Shown here: positions 9,094-17,903 of the stretch, one piece after another
Layout of the letters: each line of letters begins with the position of its first letter
Numbering within the stretch: the stretch's first letter is position 1
Assembly: GCA_021776335.1 (NCBI GenBank)
Contig: JAJFGB010000006.1
Span: 62,001-126,000, forward strand
Direction of reading: 5' to 3'
Length of the DNA: 64,000 bases
Source of the DNA: Hyphococcus sp.
GTDB lineage: Bacteria; Pseudomonadota; Alphaproteobacteria; Caulobacterales; Parvularculaceae
Translations under genes and position numbers: made by a program
Notes under the pieces: generated by a model
Told to the model about the DNA's origin: nothing
Database searches by the model: none
The model's input: the letters and a program-made list of their open reading frames with translations, nothing else

Positions 9094-9648
9094 CTAGTAA
9101 TTAGTGCTCGCCGGTTGTTCACCAAGGACCAGCGGCCCAAGATTTTTCATCACCTCACGCGCATCAAATGCCTGCGGATTATCATCCGATTTGGGGCCTT
9201 CGTGCATCGTCACAAAAGCCACTGCGGAATATCGGGTGATCTCACGGGTATAGCTGTCATAAGGATATCCCCATCCAAATCCATAAGCGTAATATGGAAA
9301 CGAATAGGCCGAACGATGAAACGGATGACCATATCCGTAACGCCCATAAAATGCGGGCGTTGACGATCCACTATAAGACGTGCGCGCTTCAGTGTCGTTT
9401 TCAACAACAATAAAATGATCAAATCCCTGCTGCACAGTTAACTCGGCCGCGCGGTACAAAAGAGCATTTTCAACTGTTTCCCGGCTGGTAACTGAATTGC
9501 CGCGAAAGGTGATGCGAAAACGGTTTTGTTCGATTTTTTGTTCAGAAAAACCGTAACCACCACCCTGAGAGGCTGGCCCATAAGGCGTCGCCGTTGCGCA
9601 CGCAGCCAATAGAACCGCGGCAGCACCGATAATCACTTGTCTAAACAT
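9094..9648 (-). CDS. CC0125/CC1285-family outer lipoprotein
   Basis: About 184 residues. A lipoprotein signal with lipobox LLAAC precedes ATATPYGPA. The pattern GFSEQKIEQNRFRITFRGNSVTSRETVENALLYRAAELTVQQGFDHF is typical of a family named after Caulobacter proteins CC0125 and CC1285. A Tyr/Phe/Gly-rich middle stretch (FYGRYGYGHPFHRSAYSFPYYAYGFGWGYPY) follows, common in its members. Function unknown; it is expected to be anchored in the outer membrane. The ATG at 9648 was chosen over the track TTG because GGAGGAAAACAA sits just before it. Confidence 0.8.
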   Translation of the reverse strand: MFRQVIIGAAAVLLAACATATPYGPASQGGGYGFSEQKIEQNRFRITFRGNSVTSRETVENALLYRAAELTVQQGFDHFIVVENDTEARTSYSGSSTPAFYGRYGYGHPFHRSAYSFPYYAYGFGWGYPYDSYTREITRYSAVAFVTMHEGPKSDDNPQAFDAREVMKNLGPLVLGEQPASTNY

Positions 9649-9736
9649 TTGTTTTCCTCCCAACAGCCAACATCATCGCCCCGTTGTTTATTATAGGCCT
9701 CATAGGGCCGTCTGGAAAGGCGGCCATTATTGACCT

Positions 9737-11203
9737 CTATTCACGAGTCGTTGACATGCCTGCATTGTCAGGAGCCTCCACAGCAAAGCGCACCCCTTCG
9801 GGAGCCGTTTTGATGTGAATATCGCGCTGCGGGAACGGCACTTCGATATTGTGCTCTGCAAGCAGCTCCCAGATCGTTAACATTACTTCGCTTCGAATGT
9901 TTGATGTTCCATTGGCCGGGTCGCTGATCCAGAAACGCAAGTCGAAATTGATCGAGTTGTCTCCAAATTCAATAAGATTGCATCGCGGGGCCGGCGTTTT
10001 GATGACCCGGTCAACGGTCAGCGCAGCTTGCTCGCACATCTTTGCCAGCTCACGAAGATTTTTGGTGCTGTAAGAAACGCCAAACTCTGCATGCATTCGA
10101 ACAACCCGATCGGCGTGAGACCAGTTGACGACACCTTCTTCGATAAACCGGTCATTAGGCACAAGATGGTCCGTGCCATCTCGCGTTCTTATGGAAACAT
10201 ACCGCGCATTCATCTGGGTCACCCAGCCATAGGTATTACCGATCTCGATCACATCTCCGGGTTTGATTGATTTATCGGCAATGAGGGTAAAGCCGGCAAA
10301 AAAGTTCGACACGGTACGCTGCATGCCAAGTCCGATACCAAGCCCGACAGCACCGCCGAAAATAGCCAGTGTACCGAATGGGAATCCAACAATCTGCAAG
10401 GCCGCCACGAGCGCAACAATCGGCAGAAGAATATCAAGAATTTTCGACAACAGCGCCTTAAACGAAACAGTCAACTCATCAATCGCGTTAATGCGGCCTT
10501 TGACAGTATGACTGATAAAGCTGGCGCCCCAAAAAAGAACCCCGAACACGATCAGTGTTCTGATCAGGTCAAGTGCTGAAAATGTTTGACTGGCGCCTTC
10601 GTCATCTTTGCCAATGGGAATGGCAAATGCTTCCAGTTGGCGAACCACGTCGTCAAGGATGCCGAACGCATCGAGGGCCGCCAGCGGCCAGGCCACATAA
10701 AACGCAAATCGCGACCAGAAAGGAGACCTGATCACCAGGGTGACCAGCCGAATGGCAATCCACGCCGTCAGCAAGCTGACGCCAGCCGACACAAGCCCAG
10801 TAGAATTACCGAGCGCCTGTAAAATAATAACGCCGGTTTGCAATACGATATAAAGAGCAATTGGCGTCGCGAGATGCGCAAATGCGTTCGCGGCGCGCCG
10901 AATTATGCCGTAAGGCGCACGCGGTGCAATTTGTCCTTGTATAAACTTTCTCAATTGCGGGCCGAACAGCGCCGCCGGCGCCAGCGCAATCACCAATAGA
11001 GCCGCCTCTATGGCCGCACCAACCGTTAGCACCTGACCTTGCAGCATGCCGGCAAGCTCCGCGAGTTTCTCACGCACAGTGTCGGCGCCAACAAGCGTTT
11101 CCAACGTCGACCCATCGGGGTCGCCATTGTTTGGGGCGGGAGGCTGATTTTGTTCCTGGAGCATTTTATCTGTTTCAAAGTCGATTGTGGTTTTGTCTAA
11201 CAC
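9737..11203 (-). CDS. Mechanosensitive ion channel of the MscS family
   Basis: 488 residues with an N-terminal set of hydrophobic helices and the MscS core near residues 255-430. The pore helix is rich in small residues (FGGAVGLGIGLGMQRTVSNFFAGFTLI), then the beta domain GDVIEIGNTYGWVTQMNARYVSIRTRDG and the C-terminal cage. It opens under membrane tension to release solutes during osmotic downshift. The track start is GTG at 11203; an in-frame ATG at 11164 is equally plausible, as neither has a good ribosome site. It lies 80 nt after the last exopolysaccharide gene on the same strand. Confidence 0.92.
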   Translation of the reverse strand: MLDKTTIDFETDKMLQEQNQPPAPNNGDPDGSTLETLVGADTVREKLAELAGMLQGQVLTVGAAIEAALLVIALAPAALFGPQLRKFIQGQIAPRAPYGIIRRAANAFAHLATPIALYIVLQTGVIILQALGNSTGLVSAGVSLLTAWIAIRLVTLVIRSPFWSRFAFYVAWPLAALDAFGILDDVVRQLEAFAIPIGKDDEGASQTFSALDLIRTLIVFGVLFWGASFISHTVKGRINAIDELTVSFKALLSKILDILLPIVALVAALQIVGFPFGTLAIFGGAVGLGIGLGMQRTVSNFFAGFTLIADKSIKPGDVIEIGNTYGWVTQMNARYVSIRTRDGTDHLVPNDRFIEEGVVNWSHADRVVRMHAEFGVSYSTKNLRELAKMCEQAALTVDRVIKTPAPRCNLIEFGDNSINFDLRFWISDPANGTSNIRSEVMLTIWELLAEHNIEVPFPQRDIHIKTAPEGVRFAVEAPDNAGMSTTRE

Positions 11204-11283
11204 GCATCGCTATTTGGGCAAATCGAGACGCCCGTGTATTCCTCGATTTGTATCCTGATGATTGTTTTTTGCATTTTGACAAT

Positions 11284-12294
11284 TCAGGCTGTGCGTCTGG
11301 GCGCCCCGGGAAGACTCCCCGACATAACGGCGCCAGCTTGACGCCAATGGCCGCGCAAAAGCCGCCTTATCATCTGCACGACACCGCCGAGCATGAGTAA
11401 CGGCAGCACCACCGGACGCCATTTAAGCGCATAGAGCATGCGCGAGCGCGCCATATGATAGTCGGACATTGGTGACCGCTCGCCGGGCTGAACACGACTG
11501 CCCGCGGCAGCGCCATGGCGATGGTAAATGATCGCTGACGGGGCCCACACCGGCCGGCGAGTGGGGGCGCCACGACGCGTCCAGTCAGCTTCCTCATAAT
11601 AGAGAAAGAACCGCTCATCGAGACGGCCCGCGATATCCAGATAGTCTTTGCGAAACGCCATGGCAGCGCCAAGAGGGTAGCTTAATACCGCTTCCACGAC
11701 TTCGCGCGGTGGTGCCTCATTCATCGAACCTCCCGCGCCTATATTTTCACCCAGGAGCGTGAAGGCGTTGAGGCGAGCGCCCCCGAGAGCCTGAGCGCAA
11801 TTCGGGTTTTCATGACGAAACACGCTTGCGCCGCATAATCCCGCACTTTCATCAGCCAATCTCTCCACAAAAGCCGCCAGCGCGCCGGCGCCGATCAGCG
11901 CATCAGGATTGAGCAGTAAGTAAAAATCCGGATCCATCGTTTTTTGTAAAAAATCGATGCCAATATTACACCCCGCGGCGAAACCTTGGTTTTTCTCTCC
12001 GGCGATGACCGATATCTGAGCATCCCCAACCGACATGTGATGTGCGCCGATAAATCCAAATGTTACAGTCGAGGTTTCAGCAAATCTCGGCGCCGGATCT
12101 GCGCCCTGAGGCTGCAAACATTCGTGCCGGATCTCACCGCATGACACGCCTTTCAGGTAGTCAAGGGATTTGTCGGTAGATGCATTATCCACGATGACGA
12201 CGCGCGCCGTCGGGCTATCACCCACAGCGCTCAGGGCGGCGCTCAACGACAAAGGCGCGCAATTATAATTGACAATGACAATACCAAAATTCAT
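11284..12294 (-). CDS. Family 2 glycosyltransferase, last gene of the exopolysaccharide operon
   Basis: 336 residues, GT-A fold: VIVNYNCAPL, VVIVDNASTDKS, NQGFAAGCNIGI and YLLLNPDALI (the nucleotide-sugar and metal site), then LDERFFLYYEEADWTRR. This resembles the rhamnosyltransferase-like branch of GT2. A hydrophobic stretch near residue 290 may tether it to the membrane. Its ATG overlaps the epsI-like stop (ATGA), showing translational coupling. It would add a sugar to the exported polysaccharide repeat unit; donor and acceptor are not known. Confidence 0.88.
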   Translation of the reverse strand: MNFGIVIVNYNCAPLSLSAALSAVGDSPTARVVIVDNASTDKSLDYLKGVSCGEIRHECLQPQGADPAPRFAETSTVTFGFIGAHHMSVGDAQISVIAGEKNQGFAAGCNIGIDFLQKTMDPDFYLLLNPDALIGAGALAAFVERLADESAGLCGASVFRHENPNCAQALGGARLNAFTLLGENIGAGGSMNEAPPREVVEAVLSYPLGAAMAFRKDYLDIAGRLDERFFLYYEEADWTRRGAPTRRPVWAPSAIIYHRHGAAAGSRVQPGERSPMSDYHMARSRMLYALKWRPVVLPLLMLGGVVQMIRRLLRGHWRQAGAVMSGSLPGAPRRTA

Positions 12295-12941
12295 GAGCCC
12301 TCTGCCAGGAACACGGCCCGCGCCGTTGGAGACAATGCACCCGTAAAGGCTTCCAGGAATGCGCTATGGACATCAAACACTGCATCGCTGGCGCCGGTTG
12401 ATGAAACGCGGATCAACGCGCCGTCGCTGACGCTGCGTAAACCGCGTTTGATATTCAAAATCTCATGGCCCGATACGTGACCAACATACGCATCGCCATC
12501 TCGCAGCAAATAGGACACTGCTTCGCGTCGTGTTGTGTTTTCAGTTTTCAGGCGGACAACTGGCGCCAAACCTTCTCCGACGTTGATCTGACCAATCTGC
12601 CGATTACTTATTGAAAATCCCTGCGCCACATAACAACTTTCCGGTCTGTGCAGACGGACTGAATCACCAAGCGGCGGGCCATAGGCGACAACCAGTGTGA
12701 TGACGCGTCCCGCCTGATCGCGATAGGCGCGATATGCAACCGCCTCGCCCGGCCCCAAATCGATCTCAGACGGCAATATGGCGGCGCCGAGCACAATCCG
12801 CGTCCAGTCGCCGAATTGATCAGGCAACATCGCTTCGATATCCGGCGCCGGCCTTGCAACAGGAGGGGGCGGCTGAACGACAGCCGCGGCGATCGCAACA
12901 ACGAAAATGATCGCGCTGACGAATGCCATTCTCGCCATCAT
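12291..12941 (-). CDS. EpsI-family exosortase-associated protein
   Basis: About 216 residues. One N-terminal membrane segment (AFVSAIIFVVAIAAAVV) leads to a periplasmic EpsI domain with the diagnostic motif HRPESCYVAQGF. Members are found fused to, or just after, exosortases and assist polysaccharide export or protein sorting in an undefined way. The ATG at 12941 overlaps the exosortase stop (ATGA) and has GGGAG upstream, so I prefer it to the track TTG at 12956. Position directly after the exosortase gene confirms the call. Confidence 0.88.
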   Translation of the reverse strand: MMARMAFVSAIIFVVAIAAAVVQPPPPVARPAPDIEAMLPDQFGDWTRIVLGAAILPSEIDLGPGEAVAYRAYRDQAGRVITLVVAYGPPLGDSVRLHRPESCYVAQGFSISNRQIGQINVGEGLAPVVRLKTENTTRREAVSYLLRDGDAYVGHVSGHEILNIKRGLRSVSDGALIRVSSTGASDAVFDVHSAFLEAFTGALSPTARAVFLAEGS

Positions 12942-13816
12942 ACGCGGCGCTCCCAAAAAAATGCCGCCATAGCGTCCACGCCAAAAACACCAAGCAACGC
13001 CACAGCGAACATCATCAATCCAGCTGCTTCATGCAAATAGCTTTGGCCGGCGTCATATCCAAAATAATAGGTTATGAGCACCAACAAGCTGATGCGCACG
13101 ATATTCGCAACGATAGCGAGCGGTATCAGCGCCGCGACGACGGCCGCATTGGTCTTCCATGAGCGCCGCTTGGCGATATAGAGATAAACAGCGCCCACTG
13201 CCGTCAGAGCGATGAGTGAATTAAGCCCGGCGCATGCATCGGCGACCAACAGCTCATAGGAACCTGCGGAAATTACAGCGCCTGCATGGGCTATAGGCAA
13301 TCCCATTGCGAAGAGACCATCGCTAACGGATTCGGAAATCATCCGCTTGAGAGGCGCGGTCGCAGCATCAATAGCCCAGCCCGGCCATATGACGAGATAC
13401 AGCGTTAACAAAAGCGGAAACCATAATCTTTTTACGCCCGCAATACCGAACGCACAAAGAACAACCGCCAACGCTAAGATCGATTGCGAACCTGAAGACA
13501 GGATGTCGATCTGCCCGGTCCGACCCACAAAATACGCGGCTAACCCGGCGCCAAGAATACATAACCCCAACAAAAACTCATATCGGGCGGCAACCACGAA
13601 CGGCCGACTGTCAACAAGTCTGGCCCATGCGGCTCCGACACAGATCGCCATGATGAATGGCGCATGGCCGTTTTCCTCCCGCGCCCAGGCAGTCTGAGAA
13701 AATTCAACATAGATTGGCGCATATAACGACAACCATGCCGCGATAAGCATCAATGCAGGGGCGTAGATAGCCACCAATTTGGGTGTTGAAATCGGATCTG
13801 CGTTCGTGGTGTTCAT
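12938..13816 (-). CDS. Exosortase (probable XrtV-type)
   Basis: About 292 residues and eight or so membrane helices. The exosortase catalytic triad is present: Cys195 in ADACAGLNSL, Arg241 in NIVRISLL and His262 in YLHEAAG. Exosortases are transpeptidase-like membrane enzymes that cut C-terminal PEP-CTERM-type sorting signals and pass the protein on for surface attachment. The track start adds 55 residues of shadow reading; the ATG at 13816 is natural and lies 8 nt after the preceding gene. The XrtV assignment is inference, from the separate EpsI gene and the XrtV-accessory-like protein at 25.8 kb. Confidence 0.9.
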   Translation of the reverse strand: MNTTNADPISTPKLVAIYAPALMLIAAWLSLYAPIYVEFSQTAWAREENGHAPFIMAICVGAAWARLVDSRPFVVAARYEFLLGLCILGAGLAAYFVGRTGQIDILSSGSQSILALAVVLCAFGIAGVKRLWFPLLLTLYLVIWPGWAIDAATAPLKRMISESVSDGLFAMGLPIAHAGAVISAGSYELLVADACAGLNSLIALTAVGAVYLYIAKRRSWKTNAAVVAALIPLAIVANIVRISLLVLITYYFGYDAGQSYLHEAAGLMMFAVALLGVFGVDAMAAFFWERRV

Positions 13817-13823
13817 AACAGCC

Positions 13824-14729
13824 TCACGCAGCCATTGCAGCGCCAATGATCTCGGCGCCGACGCCGCGCAGCACCGATCGCATCCGTTTAATGGTGTCCG
13901 CGCGGGTGTGGTCCTTGCGCGCCACGGTAATGACATGTTGCGTGGCCGCCCAGACAAACTCGACATCAGCTGCGCAGCCAAATGGCGTCGCCATCACAAT
14001 AACGATTTCATAGCTGTTGCGCGCCGTCTCCAACAGATCTTTAAATTCCTTCGCACCCAATATCGACTGCGGGTCACGCGTCGACGCGCCGGCGGGGAGA
14101 AGGTCCAATCCCTTTACCAGAGTAGCGCGGACGGCATCTGCGTAGCGCGCGTTACCAGCCACCACATCGGTGACGCCGGGCGCGCCCGGTTCACCGAACA
14201 TCTTCGCTAGTTTTGAATGGCGCAGATCAGCGTCAATGAGAACAACATGACGGCCAAGCTGAGCGAACGACGCCGCAAGATTGGCTGCGACATAGGCCGC
14301 CTCCACCTTTGCATCGACGGCAGTGATGGAAAGCAAACTGAGCTTGTCTCGCGCCGGGCCCGTGATCAGTCGTGTGCGCATCTGATTGAATTCTTCGGCT
14401 TCTTTGGAATAGGGATTTCGCAATACAACCAACGGCGCCGGGATGGAAACGGGCTCATTAGTTTCATGCAAAAAACCCAGTTGAACACCAAGTGCAAACT
14501 GCAAATCCCTCGGCGCAAGCATTCCAAGCCTGACGGCTGACCTTCCGAAGGGTTTGCCGGTTTTTGCCTGAAAAGCGCGTACCCGATCAACCTGGGCGGG
14601 ATCAAGACGCCCAAGGCGGATCAGGGTTTCACCAAGTTCATTCGATTGGTCGTCAGCAAACCGCGGCTGCAATTTCTTGGCAATTACTTTTTGCGCATGC
14701 TGCGGCGTCATAGGCGCTGTCAAACTCAT
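13824..14729 (-). CDS. CpsD/tyrosine-autokinase-like protein with lost nucleotide-binding motifs
   Basis: 301 residues. The N-terminal part (LGETLIRLGRLDPAQVDRVRAF..GKPFGRSAVRLGMLAPRDLQFALGVQLGFL) is the small helical domain found before tyrosine autokinases of exosortase loci. The rest aligns with the CpsD/Wzc kinase fold: AANLAASFAQLGRHVVLIDADLR and a late ALIxxG-like strand. However, the Walker A position reads TAVDAKVEAAYVAANLA instead of GxGKS/T, and the Walker B Asp is replaced (EIVIVMATP). There is no C-terminal tyrosine cluster. I infer a non-catalytic partner of the Wzz-like protein, whose stop it overlaps (ATGA). Confidence 0.8.
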   Translation of the reverse strand: MSLTAPMTPQHAQKVIAKKLQPRFADDQSNELGETLIRLGRLDPAQVDRVRAFQAKTGKPFGRSAVRLGMLAPRDLQFALGVQLGFLHETNEPVSIPAPLVVLRNPYSKEAEEFNQMRTRLITGPARDKLSLLSITAVDAKVEAAYVAANLAASFAQLGRHVVLIDADLRHSKLAKMFGEPGAPGVTDVVAGNARYADAVRATLVKGLDLLPAGASTRDPQSILGAKEFKDLLETARNSYEIVIVMATPFGCAADVEFVWAATQHVITVARKDHTRADTIKRMRSVLRGVGAEIIGAAMAA

Positions 14730-16105
14730 TGAGCGCCTCCTGACGTTGCCGGCACTGTCAGTTTCGCGAGCACGGGTGCGCGCAGCAATTGCGCAAGCGC
14801 ATCTTCACCACGGATCCGACCCTCAACAAGTTCAACCGTCACAGCGGCAGCGCCGCCGAGGCCCAGGCCGGCAAAAATCCCTATCAAGATAATTATTGGC
14901 AGCGGCGGCGTCGTGGGGTGTTCCGCAGGAACAGCGCGCGCCAGTAGAAATAATTCAACGGAATCCACGCGCGACTGCAGCGCCTCCTGAAGCGACCGGG
15001 TCGCAACAAGGTCATATGTATCGCGACTCGCATCAACTTTTTTCTCTAACACGTCAAATTGCTGTTTGGTTTCCTGCAGATTGACGACAGTCCTTTTTTG
15101 ATCATCGACAGATGCGTTGAGTGACGCAACTCGACGCGCGGCGTATTCTGCGCGGTTCACCACTGCACGCATAATAGTCGCTTCCAAGGCGCGTTTTTCG
15201 TTTACCGCTTCAATATAGTCTGGATATTGTTCGCCATAGCGCTCACTGATGCGCTGAAGCTGAACCAGAACGACGCCAAGGCGCGACTGAGATTGGCGGC
15301 CGGCATGGGCATCTTGCGGCAACGGCAATGTCAGCAACTCAATATCCGATGCGGCGCGAGCCTGACGCAATAGTGATTGTGCTTCTGACAGGTCCGCACG
15401 CGCTTCGGCCAAACGCATCGTCACAGAAGCAAGCCCAACCTCTTCGCCTTCAAGACGTTGCGCACCAAGCGCCACAATCCCCGAGGTTTCTCGAAAAACC
15501 GTCAGCTCGCGCTGCGCGGCCTCCATATCCAACTCCAATGCATCCGTTTCTTCAGAAAAATTCACTGCATTGCGTGCAGCGCGACGCTGACGTTGGTTGA
15601 GCACGGTGCGCATATATGCGCTCGCAAATGCGTTCGTAATACGCGAGGCTTCCGATGCACTTTCGCTTCTGAATGATATCGTAATTGTGCCTGCATTTTC
15701 ATTTGGTTCGACGACGAGCTTCCGCAACATCTGGTCGGCCGCCCAGAGCCGGGCGTCGTTTCCAGAAACGACCTCTCCTCCCGTCTGCAAGCGCCATTCT
15801 GTTTCAAGGTCAGAAACGATGAAAACCCCTTCCGCCACGAGGGTGTCATACACTTGGAGAGCAACGTTTCGACTACCCGCCACCGCTGCCTGCTGACCAA
15901 GAAATTCAATCACGCGCAGACGTGGCTCAAACAGGCCGGTCAATGGGTTTTTCTGACGAGAATCAACCTGTATTCTTGCGGTTGATTTATATTCCGTTGG
16001 CGCGATGACCCCGGCGACCAAGGCGATCAACGCCGAGATCACGACTGCGGACACCACAAGAAACTTGCGCGCATTCAGAACAGCAATGAGCGCCAGAAGA
16101 CCCAT
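14726..16105 (-). CDS. Wzz/GumC-type polysaccharide chain-length determinant protein
   Basis: 459 residues. An N-terminal membrane helix (FLVVSAVVISALIALVAGVIAP) is followed by a long periplasmic region with coiled-coil character (residues about 165-375) and a second membrane helix near 400-425 (PIIILIGIFAGLGLGGAAAVTVELV), then a short cytoplasmic tail. This layout is that of polysaccharide co-polymerases of the exosortase-linked EpsF/GumC group, which set chain length and connect to the outer-membrane exporter. It touches the EpsD-like gene upstream with no gap, and its stop overlaps the CpsD-like gene start. Confidence 0.88.
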   Translation of the reverse strand: MGLLALIAVLNARKFLVVSAVVISALIALVAGVIAPTEYKSTARIQVDSRQKNPLTGLFEPRLRVIEFLGQQAAVAGSRNVALQVYDTLVAEGVFIVSDLETEWRLQTGGEVVSGNDARLWAADQMLRKLVVEPNENAGTITISFRSESASEASRITNAFASAYMRTVLNQRQRRAARNAVNFSEETDALELDMEAAQRELTVFRETSGIVALGAQRLEGEEVGLASVTMRLAEARADLSEAQSLLRQARAASDIELLTLPLPQDAHAGRQSQSRLGVVLVQLQRISERYGEQYPDYIEAVNEKRALEATIMRAVVNRAEYAARRVASLNASVDDQKRTVVNLQETKQQFDVLEKKVDASRDTYDLVATRSLQEALQSRVDSVELFLLARAVPAEHPTTPPLPIIILIGIFAGLGLGGAAAVTVELVEGRIRGEDALAQLLRAPVLAKLTVPATSGGAQ

Positions 16106-16981
16106 TTATCTTCCTTCACCTTCCGCGCCATTTGCGACGGGCGCCGCGGTCGCGCGAAAATAGGTAAGTGTTGATTTCTTTTTCAGGCTGGCGAGAATGT
16201 TTTCGGCGCGGGTTTGTGCAGATTGCCGCATCACAACACGCCGCGCCAATGCGAGCGCCTCTCTCATCGGAATCGGCGATGGCGTGATCGCATCAATTTT
16301 CATTATCTGCGTATCAATTTCGCCCGTGATGACAATGTTGTCATTGACGCCATATTGCGCAAGCTGACTACGCACCGCCTCTGGAAAAACATTAGAGGGT
16401 TGCGCCAACGGCGCTTCAGAAAAACGAATGTTGGATTTCTTCAATTGCTTCGATAAAGCTGCGAAGCTATTTGCTTCGTCGAATAGCGGCGTAAGCCTTT
16501 CCTGATCGAATGCATCACTCGGCATCGTCAACACAGAAAATGTATATATCCGTCGCTCTCTAAAAAGAGAGGGGTTTTGCGCTACAAAATCCTCGACCTC
16601 CTCCAGTGTCGGCTCCGGCGGCTGGGATACCGTCGTAATGTAAATATCTGCAAGGGCCTGCTCTCTCGCCATTGCCATCCGGCGCAACGCCTCGGGCCGA
16701 CGATGAATCTTTGCGGCGCGCGCCGCTGTAGTCAACAAAGCGCGATTTACGATGCTATCGAGGGCGATGCGTTCCGCGTTTACATCATTCGGCGACAGAC
16801 CAAGACGTGCTTGTTCGCTACGAAGGTCACTGATCGTGATTTCGCGCCCATCCAGCCTGGCGACGATTTGTGTTTTCCCACTCGCCGCGGTTTTCGATTC
16901 TGCGGCGAGTGTGGACGAATGAAATGAAGCGCACGCTATGATGCCAACCGTGCTGAGCACTACGAAACGCAAGCTGCGCAT
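16106..16981 (-). CDS. EpsD-family peptidyl-prolyl cis-trans isomerase (SurA-like)
   Basis: About 291 residues. A signal peptide (MRSLRFVVLSTVGIIACASFHSSTLAAES) precedes a SurA-like helical N domain (IVARLDGREITISDLRSEQARLGL ... LDSIVNRALLTTAARAAKIHRRPEALRRM) and a parvulin-like region. In exosortase/exopolysaccharide loci this EpsD family is thought to help fold exported components in the periplasm. The ATG at 16981 was chosen over a GTG 18 nt upstream because GGAGAGG lies just before it. No lipobox is seen. Confidence 0.82.
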   Translation of the reverse strand: MRSLRFVVLSTVGIIACASFHSSTLAAESKTAASGKTQIVARLDGREITISDLRSEQARLGLSPNDVNAERIALDSIVNRALLTTAARAAKIHRRPEALRRMAMAREQALADIYITTVSQPPEPTLEEVEDFVAQNPSLFRERRIYTFSVLTMPSDAFDQERLTPLFDEANSFAALSKQLKKSNIRFSEAPLAQPSNVFPEAVRSQLAQYGVNDNIVITGEIDTQIMKIDAITPSPIPMREALALARRVVMRQSAQTRAENILASLKKKSTLTYFRATAAPVANGAEGEGR

Positions 16982-17024
16982 ATTACCTCTCCGATCCACC
17001 TTTGATCGGAGAACGCCGCTCCAG

Positions 17025-17903
17025 CTACAACATCGCCAACATTCGTCGCGCCCGCCAAAAGCGGATCCGCGTCAACACGCCCGCAGCAGCTGCTTTGTCC
17101 CGCACCCCTCTGATGCGTTTGCTGGACAAAATCCACGCTATATGCGGCACGGCTGATAACGCCGTTGCAACCGCAAGACCCACCCATCCCAGGCGGCGGG
17201 TCAAGCTACGCCCTCCGTAGCCATTCCAGCGCTCCAAAATAAGACGATCCCACTTATTCGTCAGATCTTCCCAGCTCCGGCGCGCCGGATGGCTTATGAT
17301 TGATGTATCGTTAAATGCTAAACGAAACCCTAGCGCGCGCGCGCGATGGCACCAGTCAGCGTCTTCTGCAACGCCGTTTTTAAACGGCCCGATAGCCATC
17401 GCGGCAGCACGCGTCGCAATCAAATTTGCAGTTACTGAAAAATGTTTACGGTTTATATAGATATGTTGACGAAATGCGAATACGCGCTCAAACGACTCAA
17501 CGGCGCTGGGCGCAGTTTCATTGGCCACCGTTACAACTACCTCACCGCCCGACAAATCACACTCAGTCAGCATATACACGCCATTTTCAAGCCAGCGTCG
17601 ATCAGCGACACAGTCTGCATCGATAAAAGCGAATACGTCCCCACGCGCAACCGCCATGCCTGCGTTACGCGCATGCGCCGCGCCGCGCGCTTCGACGGCA
17701 ACAAACCTGACGGATGGGTAGTCGCATTGCAGCTTGGTCAGATCACAAGGTGATCCATTGTCAGCAACGATGATTTCCATGCGCCCTTTCTCAATGGATT
17801 GAGACAGGACGCTTGAAAGGCACATCCTCAGCGCATCAGGCTGGTTAAAATGCGGAATGATGACGCTGAGTTCAGGCGCTTTCAATGAGTGATCTGAAGA
17901 CAT
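17025..17903 (-). CDS. Family 2 glycosyltransferase in the exopolysaccharide operon
   Basis: 292 residues: SVIIPHFNQPDALRMCLSSVLSQ, EIIVADNGS, ARNAGMAVARGDVFAFIDADCVAD (DxD-type metal site) and EDADWCHRARALGFRLAF near the acceptor side. The C-terminal end has a weak membrane stretch (WVGLAVATALSAVPHIAWIL). It overlaps the GT4 gene by 32 nt, so the two are translated together. It would transfer a hexose or similar sugar during repeat-unit assembly at the inner membrane. Donor unknown. Confidence 0.88.
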   Translation of the reverse strand: MSSDHSLKAPELSVIIPHFNQPDALRMCLSSVLSQSIEKGRMEIIVADNGSPCDLTKLQCDYPSVRFVAVEARGAAHARNAGMAVARGDVFAFIDADCVADRRWLENGVYMLTECDLSGGEVVVTVANETAPSAVESFERVFAFRQHIYINRKHFSVTANLIATRAAAMAIGPFKNGVAEDADWCHRARALGFRLAFNDTSIISHPARRSWEDLTNKWDRLILERWNGYGGRSLTRRLGWVGLAVATALSAVPHIAWILSSKRIRGVRDKAAAAGVLTRIRFWRARRMLAML

